Positions 31,705-41,027 of a stretch of 64,000 nt of DNA are shown here, in pieces. Within the stretch, counting starts at the first letter, position 1. The number at the start of each line of letters is the position of its first letter. This DNA is from Roseivirga sp. (GTDB taxonomy: Bacteria; Bacteroidota; Bacteroidia; Cytophagales; Cyclobacteriaceae): the NCBI GenBank assembly GCA_018402485.1, contig JAGYIY010000001.1:1-64000 (forward strand). The letters run 5' to 3'. Both the position numbers and the translations under genes were made by a program. Below the pieces are notes generated by a model. That model was not told where the DNA came from and made no database searches. It saw nothing but the letters and a program-made list of their open reading frames with translations.

Positions 31705-33249
31705 CTATGTATTGCTTTTCACAAAAGCTTGCCAGCTTTCCAATTTATCACCATTCAATACCCGAGGAAACTTCGTTTGTCCTCCTTCTTTGCCTTGTTC
31801 TTTTAGCCAACCATAAAAAAAAGCATTGGGCAAAACATCCAAATGGAGCTTTTTCAAAGCATGCTGCCGTTCCACTGCATAATCATCATTGAGTTTTTTG
31901 ATGTTTTCATCAATACGGGCTTTCAAGGCCTCTGCATCTGCCTGATCCTCGGTACCCACATACCAATGATGGGCGAAAAGATTGTCTTCGGGCACCCCGG
32001 CTACTGTAAACTCTTTGATACCTATACCCAACTGTTCTCCTGCCATCTTCACGGCTTGGTTCATGTTATCTACCGAAAGATGCTCTCCGCAAAGACTCAA
32101 AAAATGTTTTGTTCTGCCTGTTATCACAATCTCAGAGGCCTCTTTATCTACAAACTTAATGGTATCGCCAATCAAATATCGCCATGCACCCGAAACAGTA
32201 GAAAGGAGAATGGCATATTCCTGATCTTCTTCAATCTGATCGACCATTAAGCTTTCACAGTTGGGCCTGATTTGTCCATCGCTGTCAAAATTCTTTTCAT
32301 TGAAAGGCACAAACTCATGGAATATACCACCATTCAATACCAAGCGCATGGAGCGGGTATTGGGGTAATTCTGAAATGCAATAAACCCCTCAGAAGCCAA
32401 ATAGGTATCGATAAAGTGAATGGGCTTACCCAACAACTGATCAAAACTATGTCGGTAAGGTTCAAAAGCCACACCACCATGCACATAGGCCTGCAGGTTA
32501 GGCCATATCTCATGGATATTGGCCACTCCGTATCTTTCAATGATGCGCTCCATCAAAATGGTAATCCATGCCGGAACACCCGCCATCAGACCAATGTTCC
32601 ACTTAGGGGCATGCTCAACAATTTCTTCCAGCTTTGTGCTCCAGTCTTTTTCTTTTTTGATCTTAGGTGTGGGTCGCGAAAAGCCTTGGATCCATAAGGG
32701 CAACTGTCCTGTAGTGATCCCACTTAAATCACCGTAATGGAAATTTCCTGAAAAATTAAGTGAAGTACTCCCTCCTAACATCAGCATTCCCGATTGGAAA
32801 AACTTATCGGGGAGGTCGTATTTTGAGAGGGTATAAATGTGCCTTGTGCCTGTCTTTCGGATTTGGCGGATCATATCCTTGGTTACGGGAATGTATTTAG
32901 AAGAAGCCCCCGAGGTACCCGAGCTTAAGGCGAAAAATTTCGTTTTCCCTGGCCAACAAACGTCCGATTCACCTTTTTGCACCTCCGACCACCATCGTTC
33001 ATTGATGCTGTCATAATCATGCACGGGTACCATGGCTTTGTACTTTTCGAAAAAAGCATGTTTTTCTGTACTTCGAAAGTCCTCCAAAATTGATAGAAAA
33101 TCATAGGTGCGACCAAAAGCCGTATTGCGCGCACTGATCAATAATTTAGAGAGCTCTTTCTTTTGTAAATCGTAGGGAGAATTATAATCTTGTTCCAGCG
33201 TTTCTCTGAGCTTTATTCCTTTTTTAAGTATGGAGCCAATGATGGGCAT
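31705..33249 (-). CDS. GH3 family acyl-adenylate/amide-forming enzyme
   Basis: About 514 aa from the ATG at 33249 (MPIIGSILKKGIKLRETLEQ); a longer frame reaches 33342 but adds residues atypical for the family. It shows GH3 hallmarks: FFALSSGTSGASSKYIPVT near 120-140 (ATP motif), LMAGVPAWITILMERII, and YLIGDTIKFVD. Plant GH3 enzymes join amino acids to jasmonate or auxin via acyl adenylates; bacterial members occur widely in Bacteroidota with unknown substrates. Genomic neighbour: LysE-type exporter, which may export the amide product (inference). Confidence 0.85.
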   Translation of the reverse strand: MPIIGSILKKGIKLRETLEQDYNSPYDLQKKELSKLLISARNTAFGRTYDFLSILEDFRSTEKHAFFEKYKAMVPVHDYDSINERWWSEVQKGESDVCWPGKTKFFALSSGTSGASSKYIPVTKDMIRQIRKTGTRHIYTLSKYDLPDKFFQSGMLMLGGSTSLNFSGNFHYGDLSGITTGQLPLWIQGFSRPTPKIKKEKDWSTKLEEIVEHAPKWNIGLMAGVPAWITILMERIIERYGVANIHEIWPNLQAYVHGGVAFEPYRHSFDQLLGKPIHFIDTYLASEGFIAFQNYPNTRSMRLVLNGGIFHEFVPFNEKNFDSDGQIRPNCESLMVDQIEEDQEYAILLSTVSGAWRYLIGDTIKFVDKEASEIVITGRTKHFLSLCGEHLSVDNMNQAVKMAGEQLGIGIKEFTVAGVPEDNLFAHHWYVGTEDQADAEALKARIDENIKKLNDDYAVERQHALKKLHLDVLPNAFFYGWLKEQGKEGGQTKFPRVLNGDKLESWQAFVKSNT

Positions 33250-33363
33250 ATAATAGACGCTACTTTGTTGAACAGTTCTTAAGCTAAGGCTGTTTGATAT
33301 CAAAATGAGCCTTGACAGTTTCAAAGATAATAGAAATCTCAACTAGACCACCAAATTTCACCT

Positions 33364-34032
33364 ATGAGCATAACAGAACTTCTTCAATCTTTTCAGCAAA
33401 AATTAAACAACAAAGGTTGCACCCTAGTGGCCGTAAGCAAAACCAAACCTGTTCAGAATTTGGAAGAAGCTTACCAAGCGGGTCAGCGGCACTTTGGCGA
33501 AAACAAAGTGCAAGAATTAGTGGGCAAGTACGAAGAGATGTCCAAAGATATCCACTGGCATATGATTGGCCACCTCCAAAGAAACAAAGTAAAGTACCTG
33601 GCTCCTTTTGTGTACTTGATTCACGGAGTGGATAGTTTGAGGCTTTTGAAGGAAATTGATAAACAAGGCCGGAAAAATGAGCGTGTGATTGATTGCTTAT
33701 TGCAAGTGCATATTGCCAAAGAAGAAAGCAAGTTTGGTTTTGATGAAGAAGAGCTCACAGCTCTTTTAGCTGATCAAAATTTTACTGAATTGGAATTTGT
33801 GCGCATCAAAGGCCTAATGGGCATGGCTACTTTTACAGAAAATGAAACCATCATCCGAAGTGAATTTGCAGGACTAAAGGTACTTTTTGATCAAATAAAG
33901 AAGCACTTTACCGGTAAAAATATACAAATGGAGGTGCTATCCATGGGCATGACCAACGATTATGAAATTGCCATTGAAGAAGGCAGCACAATGGTACGTA
34001 TTGGAAGTGCTATATTTGGGGCAAGAAACTAA
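33364..34032 (+). CDS. yggS: YggS/PLPBP family PLP homeostasis protein
   Basis: 222 aa. It contains LVAVSKTKP (PLP lysine near residue 26), the HFGENKVQELVGKY segment, IHWHMIGHLQRNK, the LLQVHIAKEESKFGF strand and the C-terminal LSMGMTNDYEIAIEEGSTMVRIGSAIFG. The protein is cytoplasmic and holds PLP without a known catalytic reaction, balancing vitamin B6 and amino acid pools. It is divergent from the GH3 gene and 5 bp ahead of the DUF423 gene. Confidence 0.93.
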   Translation: MSITELLQSFQQKLNNKGCTLVAVSKTKPVQNLEEAYQAGQRHFGENKVQELVGKYEEMSKDIHWHMIGHLQRNKVKYLAPFVYLIHGVDSLRLLKEIDKQGRKNERVIDCLLQVHIAKEESKFGFDEEELTALLADQNFTELEFVRIKGLMGMATFTENETIIRSEFAGLKVLFDQIKKHFTGKNIQMEVLSMGMTNDYEIAIEEGSTMVRIGSAIFGARN

Positions 34033-34037
34033 GTACG

Positions 34038-34415
34038 ATGACTGCAAAAACAATTCTACTCATAGCGGCTGTTTTGGGTGTACTATCTGTGGCCATAGGT
34101 GCCTTTGGTGCCCATGGATTAGAAAGTACTCTGCAAGCCAACAAACGACTAGATACGTTTGAAACCGCCGTTAAGTACCAATTTTATCACACCTTGGCCT
34201 TGTTATTAATTGGTGTATTCATGTTGAATCATGAAGATGCTTATTTTAGTTACGCCAGTTGGAGCATGCTTGCCGGTATTGCCATATTCAGTGGGTCACT
34301 CTATGTTTTAAGCCTAACGAACCTCACTTGGTTGGGAGCGATTACCCCAATTGGCGGACTGGCCTTTATGGTAGGATGGGTATTTGTGTTTTTAGGTGTA
34401 TGGCGTTCGCTTTGA
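34038..34415 (+). CDS. DUF423 family membrane protein
   Basis: 125 aa with four transmembrane segments. The N-terminal LIAAVLGVLSVAIGAFGAHGLE is the family signature (GAFGAHxL), followed by FETAVKYQFYHTLALLLIG. Inner membrane protein of unknown function, related to YwdK/YgdD. It follows yggS by 5 bp and converges on the helicase gene. Confidence 0.88.
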   Translation: MTAKTILLIAAVLGVLSVAIGAFGAHGLESTLQANKRLDTFETAVKYQFYHTLALLLIGVFMLNHEDAYFSYASWSMLAGIAIFSGSLYVLSLTNLTWLGAITPIGGLAFMVGWVFVFLGVWRSL

Positions 34416-34424
34416 AGGCTAAAA

Positions 34425-35831
34425 TCACCCAATAAAAAAGTTTTTGTGAAAATTAACCATATACAATTCGCGGGTAGCACGGGTCACACCAGTGTATAAC
34501 CAACGAATGTATTCCTTATCTATGCGTTCTTCTGTCAGGTAACCCTGATCTACAAAAACGGCATCCCACTGTCCACCCTGCGATTTATGACAGGTAAGGG
34601 CGTAAGCAAACTTAATTTGTAAAGCATTTAAAAAAGGGTCTTTCTTAATGGCTTTCATACGTTCTGTTTTAGACGCCATATCAGCATACTCAGCACTTAC
34701 CTCTTCGTAGAGTTTTTTGTAAGCGTCAGCATTCAGAGAGGCCTCATCTGTATGTAGGGTGTCTAAAATCACCTTGGCCTCAAATGGTTCTTGCTCCGGA
34801 TAATCTACCAAACGCAGGCGCAAATCTGCAAAACGCAAACCATAATATTCTTCAAAGCGCACAATTTTCATGACTTCGATAAAGTCTCCATTGGCCAAAA
34901 ATCCGGCAGGCGTATCTTCTGGTAAAAAATGATAGTTATTACGAACAATCATCAATAAATCTCCAGCTTCGAGTTCCTCTTCTTTGTATTGAATGGCCCT
35001 GCGAATGTAGGCGTTATACTGCACTGCATTCTTGTTGCTTCTACAGATCACAACCGTACCTGACGTACCGTATTTTTCGTAAGCATAGCGAAGTCCATCT
35101 TCTAGCCGCTCTCCCGTCATTTTAAAAATGTCGTTGAAACGTTGGGTGGTTAACTCGATTTTCACACCTTCATTGGACAATTGGTTTCTTAATGCAGTAG
35201 CATTGAACAAAATGCCTGAGTCTTCTGCTTGACGCATCACATCGGTCAATTCAGTGTACAGCACATCGGCTTTAAATTGAGCAGTCAAGTATTCGTTCTG
35301 CAGGGCCGGACTTGCAGAGCTACCTACGGGAGGCAGCTGCGCTTGGTCTCCTATCAACAACAAGCGGTTCCCTTCTTGAGAAAAAACATATTCAAAGAGA
35401 TCGGCTAGCAACCCATTTTTCCCATAGTCTGCAGCATCATTGATCATTGAAGCTTCGTCGACAATAAAAACCGTGTTTTTATGATAGTTATTTTGCCTTT
35501 TAAAAGCCAGCCCTCCACCCGGAGCAGCCGTCTGGTGAAAAATTTTTTTGTGAATGGTGAAGGCTACCCGCTTGCTATAACCCGACATTACCTTGGCTGC
35601 CCGGCCTGTTGGTGCCATCAGTACGTACCTCAACTGAAAAAAGGGCAGGGTTTTCACAATGGCACTCACCACCGTAGTTTTCCCTGTACCGGCATACCCT
35701 CTCATGACCAAAACGGGCTTATGCATTTGCTTATCGAGCAAAAAAGCATCGAAATGATCGAAAAGCACACGTTGACTCGCGGTGGGTTCGAAAGGGAATT
35801 TTTGAAGAAGGATTTCTGAGGGTTTGGCCAA
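34425..35831 (-). CDS. RecD-like superfamily 1 DNA helicase
   Basis: 468 aa. Walker A MRGYAGTGKTTVV (about 43-55), Walker B VFIVDEASMI, motif III GDQAQLPPVG, and the C-terminal UvrD_C_2/motif VI segments LTCHKSQGGQWDAVFVD and RWLYTGVTRATRELYMV. This matches the short AAA/RecD-like 5'-3' helicases common in Bacteroidota, without RecB or RecC partners. A role in DNA repair is likely. It is 6 bp ahead of the thioesterase stop on the same strand, so probably co-transcribed. Confidence 0.9.
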   Translation of the reverse strand: MAKPSEILLQKFPFEPTASQRVLFDHFDAFLLDKQMHKPVLVMRGYAGTGKTTVVSAIVKTLPFFQLRYVLMAPTGRAAKVMSGYSKRVAFTIHKKIFHQTAAPGGGLAFKRQNNYHKNTVFIVDEASMINDAADYGKNGLLADLFEYVFSQEGNRLLLIGDQAQLPPVGSSASPALQNEYLTAQFKADVLYTELTDVMRQAEDSGILFNATALRNQLSNEGVKIELTTQRFNDIFKMTGERLEDGLRYAYEKYGTSGTVVICRSNKNAVQYNAYIRRAIQYKEEELEAGDLLMIVRNNYHFLPEDTPAGFLANGDFIEVMKIVRFEEYYGLRFADLRLRLVDYPEQEPFEAKVILDTLHTDEASLNADAYKKLYEEVSAEYADMASKTERMKAIKKDPFLNALQIKFAYALTCHKSQGGQWDAVFVDQGYLTEERIDKEYIRWLYTGVTRATRELYMVNFHKNFFIG

Positions 35832-35837
35832 AATGAG

Positions 35838-36290
35838 TTACTTTTTTTGCTGTGTATCTTCAGGGAAAAGGGTCATCATGGTGGTGCTAGCCTTGGCTAT
35901 CAGTGTTTTTTGCTTCCCTGAAAAGCACCATACTTCCGCTTCACAAAAATTCACCTTTCTCCCTTGTTTGACCACGTAGCCTTTGGCATACAGCTTATCC
36001 CCTCTACCGGGCGTGAAGTAGGAAATTTTAATTTCCCCGGTTACCACATGCTGTTCAGGTCTTACAAGGGTGTAAGCTGAAAGACCGGCAACAATATCTG
36101 CCACCGTGGCCGTTACCCCACCATGTACCAATCCGGTTTGCTGTAAATGCTGCTCTGCCAAATTCAAGACTCCTTCGACACTTCCTTCCTTAATTTGGGT
36201 AATTTCGAAGCCTACCAATTTCATGAATCGCTGACGATCGAGGAAAAGCTCAATTCTTTCTTGAAAATCGGGATTAAATGATTTGTGCAT
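35838..36290 (-). CDS. PaaI-type hotdog thioesterase
   Basis: About 150 aa from the ATG at 36290; an upstream TTG is less likely. The hotdog core is visible: FEITQIKEGSVEGVLNLAEQHLQQTGLVHGGVTATVADIVAGLSAY, with HGGVTATVAD as the catalytic loop, and ISYFTPGRGDKLYAKGYVVKQGRKV. It hydrolyses acyl-CoA thioesters; the acyl group is not known. Located upstream of the helicase gene and divergent from the Nudix gene. Confidence 0.88.
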   Translation of the reverse strand: MHKSFNPDFQERIELFLDRQRFMKLVGFEITQIKEGSVEGVLNLAEQHLQQTGLVHGGVTATVADIVAGLSAYTLVRPEQHVVTGEIKISYFTPGRGDKLYAKGYVVKQGRKVNFCEAEVWCFSGKQKTLIAKASTTMMTLFPEDTQQKK

Positions 36291-36295
36291 TTCGC

Positions 36296-36313
36296 TAGTT
36301 TTGTGCAAATATA
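36296..36313. promoter_or_regulatory. Overlapping divergent -7 elements
   Basis: TAGTTTTG (plus strand, 36296-36303) faces the Nudix gene, and TATATTTG (minus strand, 36313-36306) faces the thioesterase gene. Both match TAnnTTTG; the -33 boxes are not clear. Confidence 0.4.
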
Positions 36314-36340
36314 TTCACAAGAACGTAGCGAGCGGCAGAG

Positions 36341-36832
36341 ATGACAGGAATTCAAGAAGAAATCAACCAAAAGTACGGCAAAAAACTCCGTGTGCGGGTA
36401 TGTGGCGTTTTAATAGAAGATGAAAAGGTGTTGTTGGTTCACCACAGGTCTTTAGGTGCTGAAAATTCACTTTGGGCACCTCCAGGTGGTGGTATGGAAT
36501 ATGGGGAATCTGCCGAGGCTGCTTTGAAGAGAGAGTTTAAAGAAGAGGTCAATCTGGAAATTGACATCCAACAATTCCTGTTTGTCCACGAGTACCTCGA
36601 CCCGCCGCTGCATGGCATAGAATTGTTTTTTTTGGTAAACCGAACCGCTGGTCAATTATCTTTGGGCACAGACCCTGAAATGACAAAAAAAAATCAATTG
36701 TTAACACATACTGGGTTTTATAGCTTAGAACGCTTTAAACCCAATAAATTGAGTGAGTTACACTACGTATTGCAGCATGTAAACAACTTAGAGGAATTGA
36801 TTAATCTAAAAGGTTATTTCAAATTTCATTAA
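36341..36832 (+). CDS. Nudix hydrolase
   Basis: 163 aa. The Nudix box is present around residues 46-68: GGGMEYGESAEAALKREFKEEVNLEI (G-x5-E-x7-R-E-x-x-E-E). N-terminal LRVRVCGVLIEDEKVLLVHH is the usual first strand set. It hydrolyses a nucleoside diphosphate linked to another moiety; the substrate is not predictable. Transcribed alone. Confidence 0.88.
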   Translation: MTGIQEEINQKYGKKLRVRVCGVLIEDEKVLLVHHRSLGAENSLWAPPGGGMEYGESAEAALKREFKEEVNLEIDIQQFLFVHEYLDPPLHGIELFFLVNRTAGQLSLGTDPEMTKKNQLLTHTGFYSLERFKPNKLSELHYVLQHVNNLEELINLKGYFKFH

Positions 36833-36910
36833 TTATCTATAAACTAGCAGATCGAAATATTGCATGTTACCTAACTAATTAGTTACCTTTAAGTAAATTT
36901 AATATTCAAA

Positions 36911-37486
36911 ATGAACCTAACGAAAATTTTAACCATCGTATTTTTTATCGCTGCCTTAGGCATTGGCTATGCCCTTTACAGTGGCATTCAGCAAACCATA
37001 GAAAAGGAAAAAGAAATTGCGCGTGTAGAAAGCCGTGTAAAAGCGAAACTAGAATTGATCAGAAGCGCCCAAGAAGCCTACCAGGCTACATTCGGTGATT
37101 ATGCTAACACATGGGAAAAACTCATAGCTTATGTAGATACTGGAAAAATATATGTTATTCAAAGAACTGAGAAAATTACCATGCTAGATTATGGCGCAGA
37201 GAGGTCTGAATTTTTCTATGATACCTTGAAGACCGTTGCTGTAAAGGATTCCTTGTTTGCCCCTTCTTTCAATCCTAAAACCTTACCCGAACTACCGCAT
37301 GAGGAAGGAAAGTTTTTTTCTTTGTACGCCAAAGACTCTATTAGAAACAACATAAATGTTGATTATTTAGAAGTGGTGGACACTTACCCCTTTGATAAAA
37401 CGAGAACTGAAGATGCAGAAAGCGAAAGAAGAAGACCGCTTCGCATTGGTTCAAGAACAGACATTACAACCGCGGGTAACTGGTAA
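36911..37486 (+). CDS. Conserved hypothetical membrane-anchored protein (191 aa)
   Basis: One N-terminal transmembrane segment (about residues 5-25), a coiled-coil-prone helix (IEKEKEIARVESRVKAKLELIRSAQEAYQATFGDYANTWEKL) and a soluble periplasmic domain. The helix plus AYQATFGDYANTW resembles pilin/pseudopilin-like proteins, but no type IV leader peptide is seen. Its 3' end overlaps the DUF3822 gene by 74 bp. Function unknown. Confidence 0.65.
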   Translation: MNLTKILTIVFFIAALGIGYALYSGIQQTIEKEKEIARVESRVKAKLELIRSAQEAYQATFGDYANTWEKLIAYVDTGKIYVIQRTEKITMLDYGAERSEFFYDTLKTVAVKDSLFAPSFNPKTLPELPHEEGKFFSLYAKDSIRNNINVDYLEVVDTYPFDKTRTEDAESERRRPLRIGSRTDITTAGNW

Positions 37487-38354
37487 AATAGTGGGCGAAT
37501 CCGCAACTCTGCAAAAAATAACAATTAAAGATGAAAGGCTTGATATTGACCGAATAGGTCAGTATCGTCTTTCATTTTTTCTTTCAACCACCGACTGTCA
37601 AATCACTATTTTTGATGTCCAGAAAAGGCAAATATTGCTTTTTGAACAGCGGGAATTACTATCCAAGCTCTCCATTGAAGACAACCTCGATCGCATTTAC
37701 CATGATCACATTTTGATTGCTGCCGGGTATTGGAAAGAAATTCAAGTATTCATTAGAAATAGAAAATTTGCATTGGTTCCCTCTCCTGTTTTCGATCGCT
37801 CGCTGGCACCCCATTATGTCATGCTCAACGAAAGCACCGACCCAGAGGAAGACATTTATCATTTCAAACACCTCGACACATTAGGAACTACTGTTGCCTT
37901 TGGTTACCCAAAAAAAATCAGGAAATGGTTTGAAGAAAGGTATCCCAAGGTATCACTCTTTTTCAATCATCAGTCGATTGGCTATCTGAAAGCGGTGCAA
38001 CAAAGTGTTTTAAACAAGCTCCCTTGTAGCTTCTACCTTAGCCTTAATGCGGATTCTGTATTGTTAGCGGGCTTCAATTACCAAAGGTTAGCCATTTACA
38101 ACCAACTGCAGTTATCAAAAATTGATCAGCTCATTGAAACATTTTTTTTGAGCATCAAGCAATTCAGTGAAGAAGGCCAAAAAACACCAATTATGGTTTA
38201 TGGTGTAAAAGAAAAGATAGATTTGAATATGCCAGTACTCAAAAAATACTTCCCCAACATACAATTAGGAGAACGGCCCAAAGGCATTATCATGCATCCC
38301 ATCTTCAACGAATTAGAAGACCATGAATACGTTGAAGTTTTGGCTAATCTATAG
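37413..38354 (+). CDS. DUF3822 family protein
   Basis: 313 aa from the ATG at 37413 (a TTG at 37392 is also in frame). The sequence shows an actin/FtsA-like two-lobed pattern: LDIDRIGQYRLSFFLSTTDCQITIFDVQKRQILLFEQ, and later CSFYLSLNADSVLLAGFNYQRLAIYNQLQ. The family sits next to coaD in many Bacteroidota and is uncharacterised. Overlaps the previous gene by 74 bp and precedes coaD by 15 bp. Confidence 0.78.
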   Translation: MQKAKEEDRFALVQEQTLQPRVTGKIVGESATLQKITIKDERLDIDRIGQYRLSFFLSTTDCQITIFDVQKRQILLFEQRELLSKLSIEDNLDRIYHDHILIAAGYWKEIQVFIRNRKFALVPSPVFDRSLAPHYVMLNESTDPEEDIYHFKHLDTLGTTVAFGYPKKIRKWFEERYPKVSLFFNHQSIGYLKAVQQSVLNKLPCSFYLSLNADSVLLAGFNYQRLAIYNQLQLSKIDQLIETFFLSIKQFSEEGQKTPIMVYGVKEKIDLNMPVLKKYFPNIQLGERPKGIIMHPIFNELEDHEYVEVLANL

Positions 38355-38369
38355 TTTAAATCATCTGAC

Positions 38370-38825
38370 ATGAAGAAAATAGCGCTTTTCCCCGGTTCTT
38401 TCGACCCTTTCACCAAAGGACATGAAGACATCGTTTTGCGAAGCTTGAAAATCGTAGATGAACTTGTGATCGCCATTGGTTATAACAGCCAGAAAAACGT
38501 GCGTTATTTTCAGGTGGAAAACATGAAAGAAAAGATTGCAAAGACTTTCGCTGCTTACCCTTCCATTCGTGTAGTCATCTACAATGAACTTACCGCTACG
38601 TTAGCCAAAAAATACAAGGCCTCAGTGATCGTCCGTGGCCTAAGGAACACCACAGATTTTGAATACGAAAATTCTATTTCTCAGGTTAATCGTGATTTAA
38701 ACGCTGATTTAGAGACACTTTTTTTAATTACTTCCCCGCAATACGCTGCCATTAGCTCCTCTATTGTAAGAGAGGTTCATCGCTATGGCGGTGATGTAAG
38801 CAATTACCTTCCCTTTGAGCTTTAG
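38370..38825 (+). CDS. coaD: Phosphopantetheine adenylyltransferase
   Basis: 151 aa. The nucleotidyltransferase motif FPGSFDPFTKGH has His18 of the T/HxGH signature, and ISSSIVREV near residue 130 is the second motif. It makes dephospho-CoA from 4'-phosphopantetheine and ATP. Its 3' end overlaps the convergent Nudix gene by four bases. Confidence 0.95.
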   Translation: MKKIALFPGSFDPFTKGHEDIVLRSLKIVDELVIAIGYNSQKNVRYFQVENMKEKIAKTFAAYPSIRVVIYNELTATLAKKYKASVIVRGLRNTTDFEYENSISQVNRDLNADLETLFLITSPQYAAISSSIVREVHRYGGDVSNYLPFEL

Positions 38826-39502
38826 GCTTTTACAACTACTTTCTTTTTGAATTTTGCAAGTACATGTGTAATGGATTTGTAACTGTTGTAAAGAGCAACA
38901 TTGGTCTCATTTTCATTCATCCACCGTACTTCGTCTATGCCCTCGTCTATTTGAGGTTTTTTATGACTATCATCTAAACAGTTCATGTGATACCAAACTG
39001 TCTTTTTAAGAATACTCTTTTCACCCTTTGTATACGTATGCCAAGTAGTACATACTTTATCTACAATTTCTACCCTTACATTGCATTCCTCCTCTACCTC
39101 TCGTAACGCGCCGTCTTTAAATGCTTCTCCTTTTTCAATTTTGCCTTTAGGTAAATCCCACATGCCCATACGATGAATGAATAATATTTTGCCATCTCTA
39201 AACACGATACCTCCACCTGCCTTAATGATTTTGAACTTACTTTTTATGTAAGTTACTGATGATTCATAATTTTGGGGTACAATGGTTACACTATCTAGGT
39301 TCTTCAGCTTCTTGTTGTGTAAGATGAAGAGGATGGACTTGATGGTAGAAGAAGACGCGCTAAGAATCAGAAGATTTTTCTTCAATTTCCGCTCATTGAT
39401 TAAAAAATCTTCCTCCTCTAAAACATAGTCGTATTTTTTAAACCGTGAGACCTCCTCGTTCTTCTTAATACGCAGAGGAATGTCTTTGATATATATTCTC
39501 AT
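38822..39502 (-). CDS. Nudix domain protein with N-terminal extension
   Basis: 226 aa. The C-terminal half holds a Nudix box (GKIEKGEAFKDGALREVEEECNV), with GMWDLPKGKI ahead. The first ~75 residues form a separate domain of unknown function common to Bacteroidota relatives (IKDIPLRIKKNEEVSRFKKYDYVL). It converges on coaD and diverges from pyrE. Confidence 0.85.
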   Translation of the reverse strand: MRIYIKDIPLRIKKNEEVSRFKKYDYVLEEEDFLINERKLKKNLLILSASSSTIKSILFILHNKKLKNLDSVTIVPQNYESSVTYIKSKFKIIKAGGGIVFRDGKILFIHRMGMWDLPKGKIEKGEAFKDGALREVEEECNVRVEIVDKVCTTWHTYTKGEKSILKKTVWYHMNCLDDSHKKPQIDEGIDEVRWMNENETNVALYNSYKSITHVLAKFKKKVVVKA

Positions 39503-39600
39503 TCAAAGTCAGATTCGAATTCCAATATCATAAAAATTATTGAACAAGATGAAAAGTGACGGATACAATTTGAGAAAAAAATTTCTTTTAAATTCGCCTT

Positions 39601-40248
39601 ATGGAAAAATCAGTAAATGACAAGGCCGTTTCACTCAAAGTAGCTTCTGAATTATTACGCATCAAAGCCATTAAACTCAATACACAAACTCCTTTCCATT
39701 GGAGTTCAGGTTGGAAATCGCCCATCTATTGCGACAATCGCATTTCACTGTCTTACCCTGATACCCGAAGCCTCATTAAAACAGCACTAGCAGAGGCTGC
39801 CAAGCGTTTTTTTCCGGGAGTAGAAGCCATAGCAGGAGTAGCAACCGCCGGCATTCCTCAGGGTGCATTGGTGGCAGATGTTTTGAATGTACCCTTTGTG
39901 TATGTTCGTTCTAAACCCAAAGGACATGGCATGGAAAACCTCATTGAAGGGCAAATAGCGGAAGGAACTAAGGTGGTTTTAGTCGAAGATTTGATCTCTA
40001 CAGGCGGTAGTTCCTTAAAAGCGGCAGAAGCGCTACAACAAGTAAATGCTGATGTTATTGGCATGTTGGCCATTTTCACCTATGGTTTCCGCATTGCAGA
40101 TGAAAATTTCGAAAAGGCCCAAATCCCTTTGCATTGTTTAAGCAATTATTCTGTCATGTTGAAAGAAGCCTTGAGCCAAGGTTATATCCAATCGGGCCAG
40201 CTCAATACCTTAGAGCAATGGAGAAAAGCCCCCGAATCTTGGGGTTAA
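39601..40248 (+). CDS. pyrE: Orotate phosphoribosyltransferase
   Basis: 215 aa. IKLNTQTPFHWSSGWKSPIYCDNRISLSYP and AGVATAGIPQGALVAD are typical, and the PRPP loop VVLVEDLISTGGSSLKAAEAL lies near residues 123-143. It attaches ribose-5-phosphate to orotate in pyrimidine synthesis. Monocistronic here, overlapping the convergent TIGR02757 gene by four bases. Confidence 0.95.
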   Translation: MEKSVNDKAVSLKVASELLRIKAIKLNTQTPFHWSSGWKSPIYCDNRISLSYPDTRSLIKTALAEAAKRFFPGVEAIAGVATAGIPQGALVADVLNVPFVYVRSKPKGHGMENLIEGQIAEGTKVVLVEDLISTGGSSLKAAEALQQVNADVIGMLAIFTYGFRIADENFEKAQIPLHCLSNYSVMLKEALSQGYIQSGQLNTLEQWRKAPESWG

Positions 40249-41024
40249 TAGGGTTTACCGTGTCTTTTTTCGATACCTAATCCAAACAAAGCAAAATCAT
40301 ACTTTACAGGATCTTGAGGATCGAACCCTCTCAGTTGTTCTGTTAATTCTAAAGCCAAGCGCCAATCAGTGGGTTTGCGTGTAATCAAATTCAACTGTCG
40401 TGCCACTCTCACCACATGTAAATCGCAAGGGCAGATCAATTGCTTTGGCTGAATGCTTTTCCAAAGGCCAAAATCCACTCCGGCATGGTCTTGGCGTACC
40501 ATCCATCGCAAAAACATATTGATCCTTTTGCAGGCCGATTTTCTGGCAGGCGAAGCAATGTGTTTACGGGTGCGTTGCGGTGCATCTTCTAAGCTGAAGA
40601 AATATGCATAAAACCCATTGAGGCTATTTTCAATGGTACTGTCCTTGGATGAAAAACCTTTCAAAAAGGCCGTCTCCAGCGAATCGTATTGTTGATAATG
40701 GGCTTTAAAAAAGGAGATGAAATATAAGGTGTCAATATCATTGAAAGTACGGTGCTTGAACTTCATCAATGCCTTTAAATCTTGTTCGGAATGGTTTAAA
40801 ACAAAATCATGAGGTGTCCCCCCCATCAAGGCAAACAATTCTTGGCATTTATTGATGATGGTCGTTCTGTTTCCCCATGCCAAAATGGAGGCCCAAAAGC
40901 CTGTAATTTCTATGTCCTGTGGCTTTTGAAACGCATGAGGTATGCTGATCGGGTCTGCGGGAATGAACTCCGGCCGATTGTACCGAAGTACAAGCTCATC
41001 TAAGTAGCCCTTTAGGTTTTGCAT
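40245..41024 (-). CDS. TIGR02757 (DUF2400) family protein
   Basis: 259 aa. Family features: RYNRPEFIPADPISIPHAFQKPQDIEITGFWASILAWGNRTTIINKC at the start and KQLICPCDLHVVRVARQLNL near the C-terminus, with several conserved Arg/His. The fold resembles HhH-GPD DNA glycosylases. No function is established. Three bases separate it from the upstream LysM gene on the same strand. Confidence 0.87.
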   Translation of the reverse strand: MQNLKGYLDELVLRYNRPEFIPADPISIPHAFQKPQDIEITGFWASILAWGNRTTIINKCQELFALMGGTPHDFVLNHSEQDLKALMKFKHRTFNDIDTLYFISFFKAHYQQYDSLETAFLKGFSSKDSTIENSLNGFYAYFFSLEDAPQRTRKHIASPARKSACKRINMFLRWMVRQDHAGVDFGLWKSIQPKQLICPCDLHVVRVARQLNLITRKPTDWRLALELTEQLRGFDPQDPVKYDFALFGLGIEKRHGKPY

Positions 41025-41027
41025 GGG

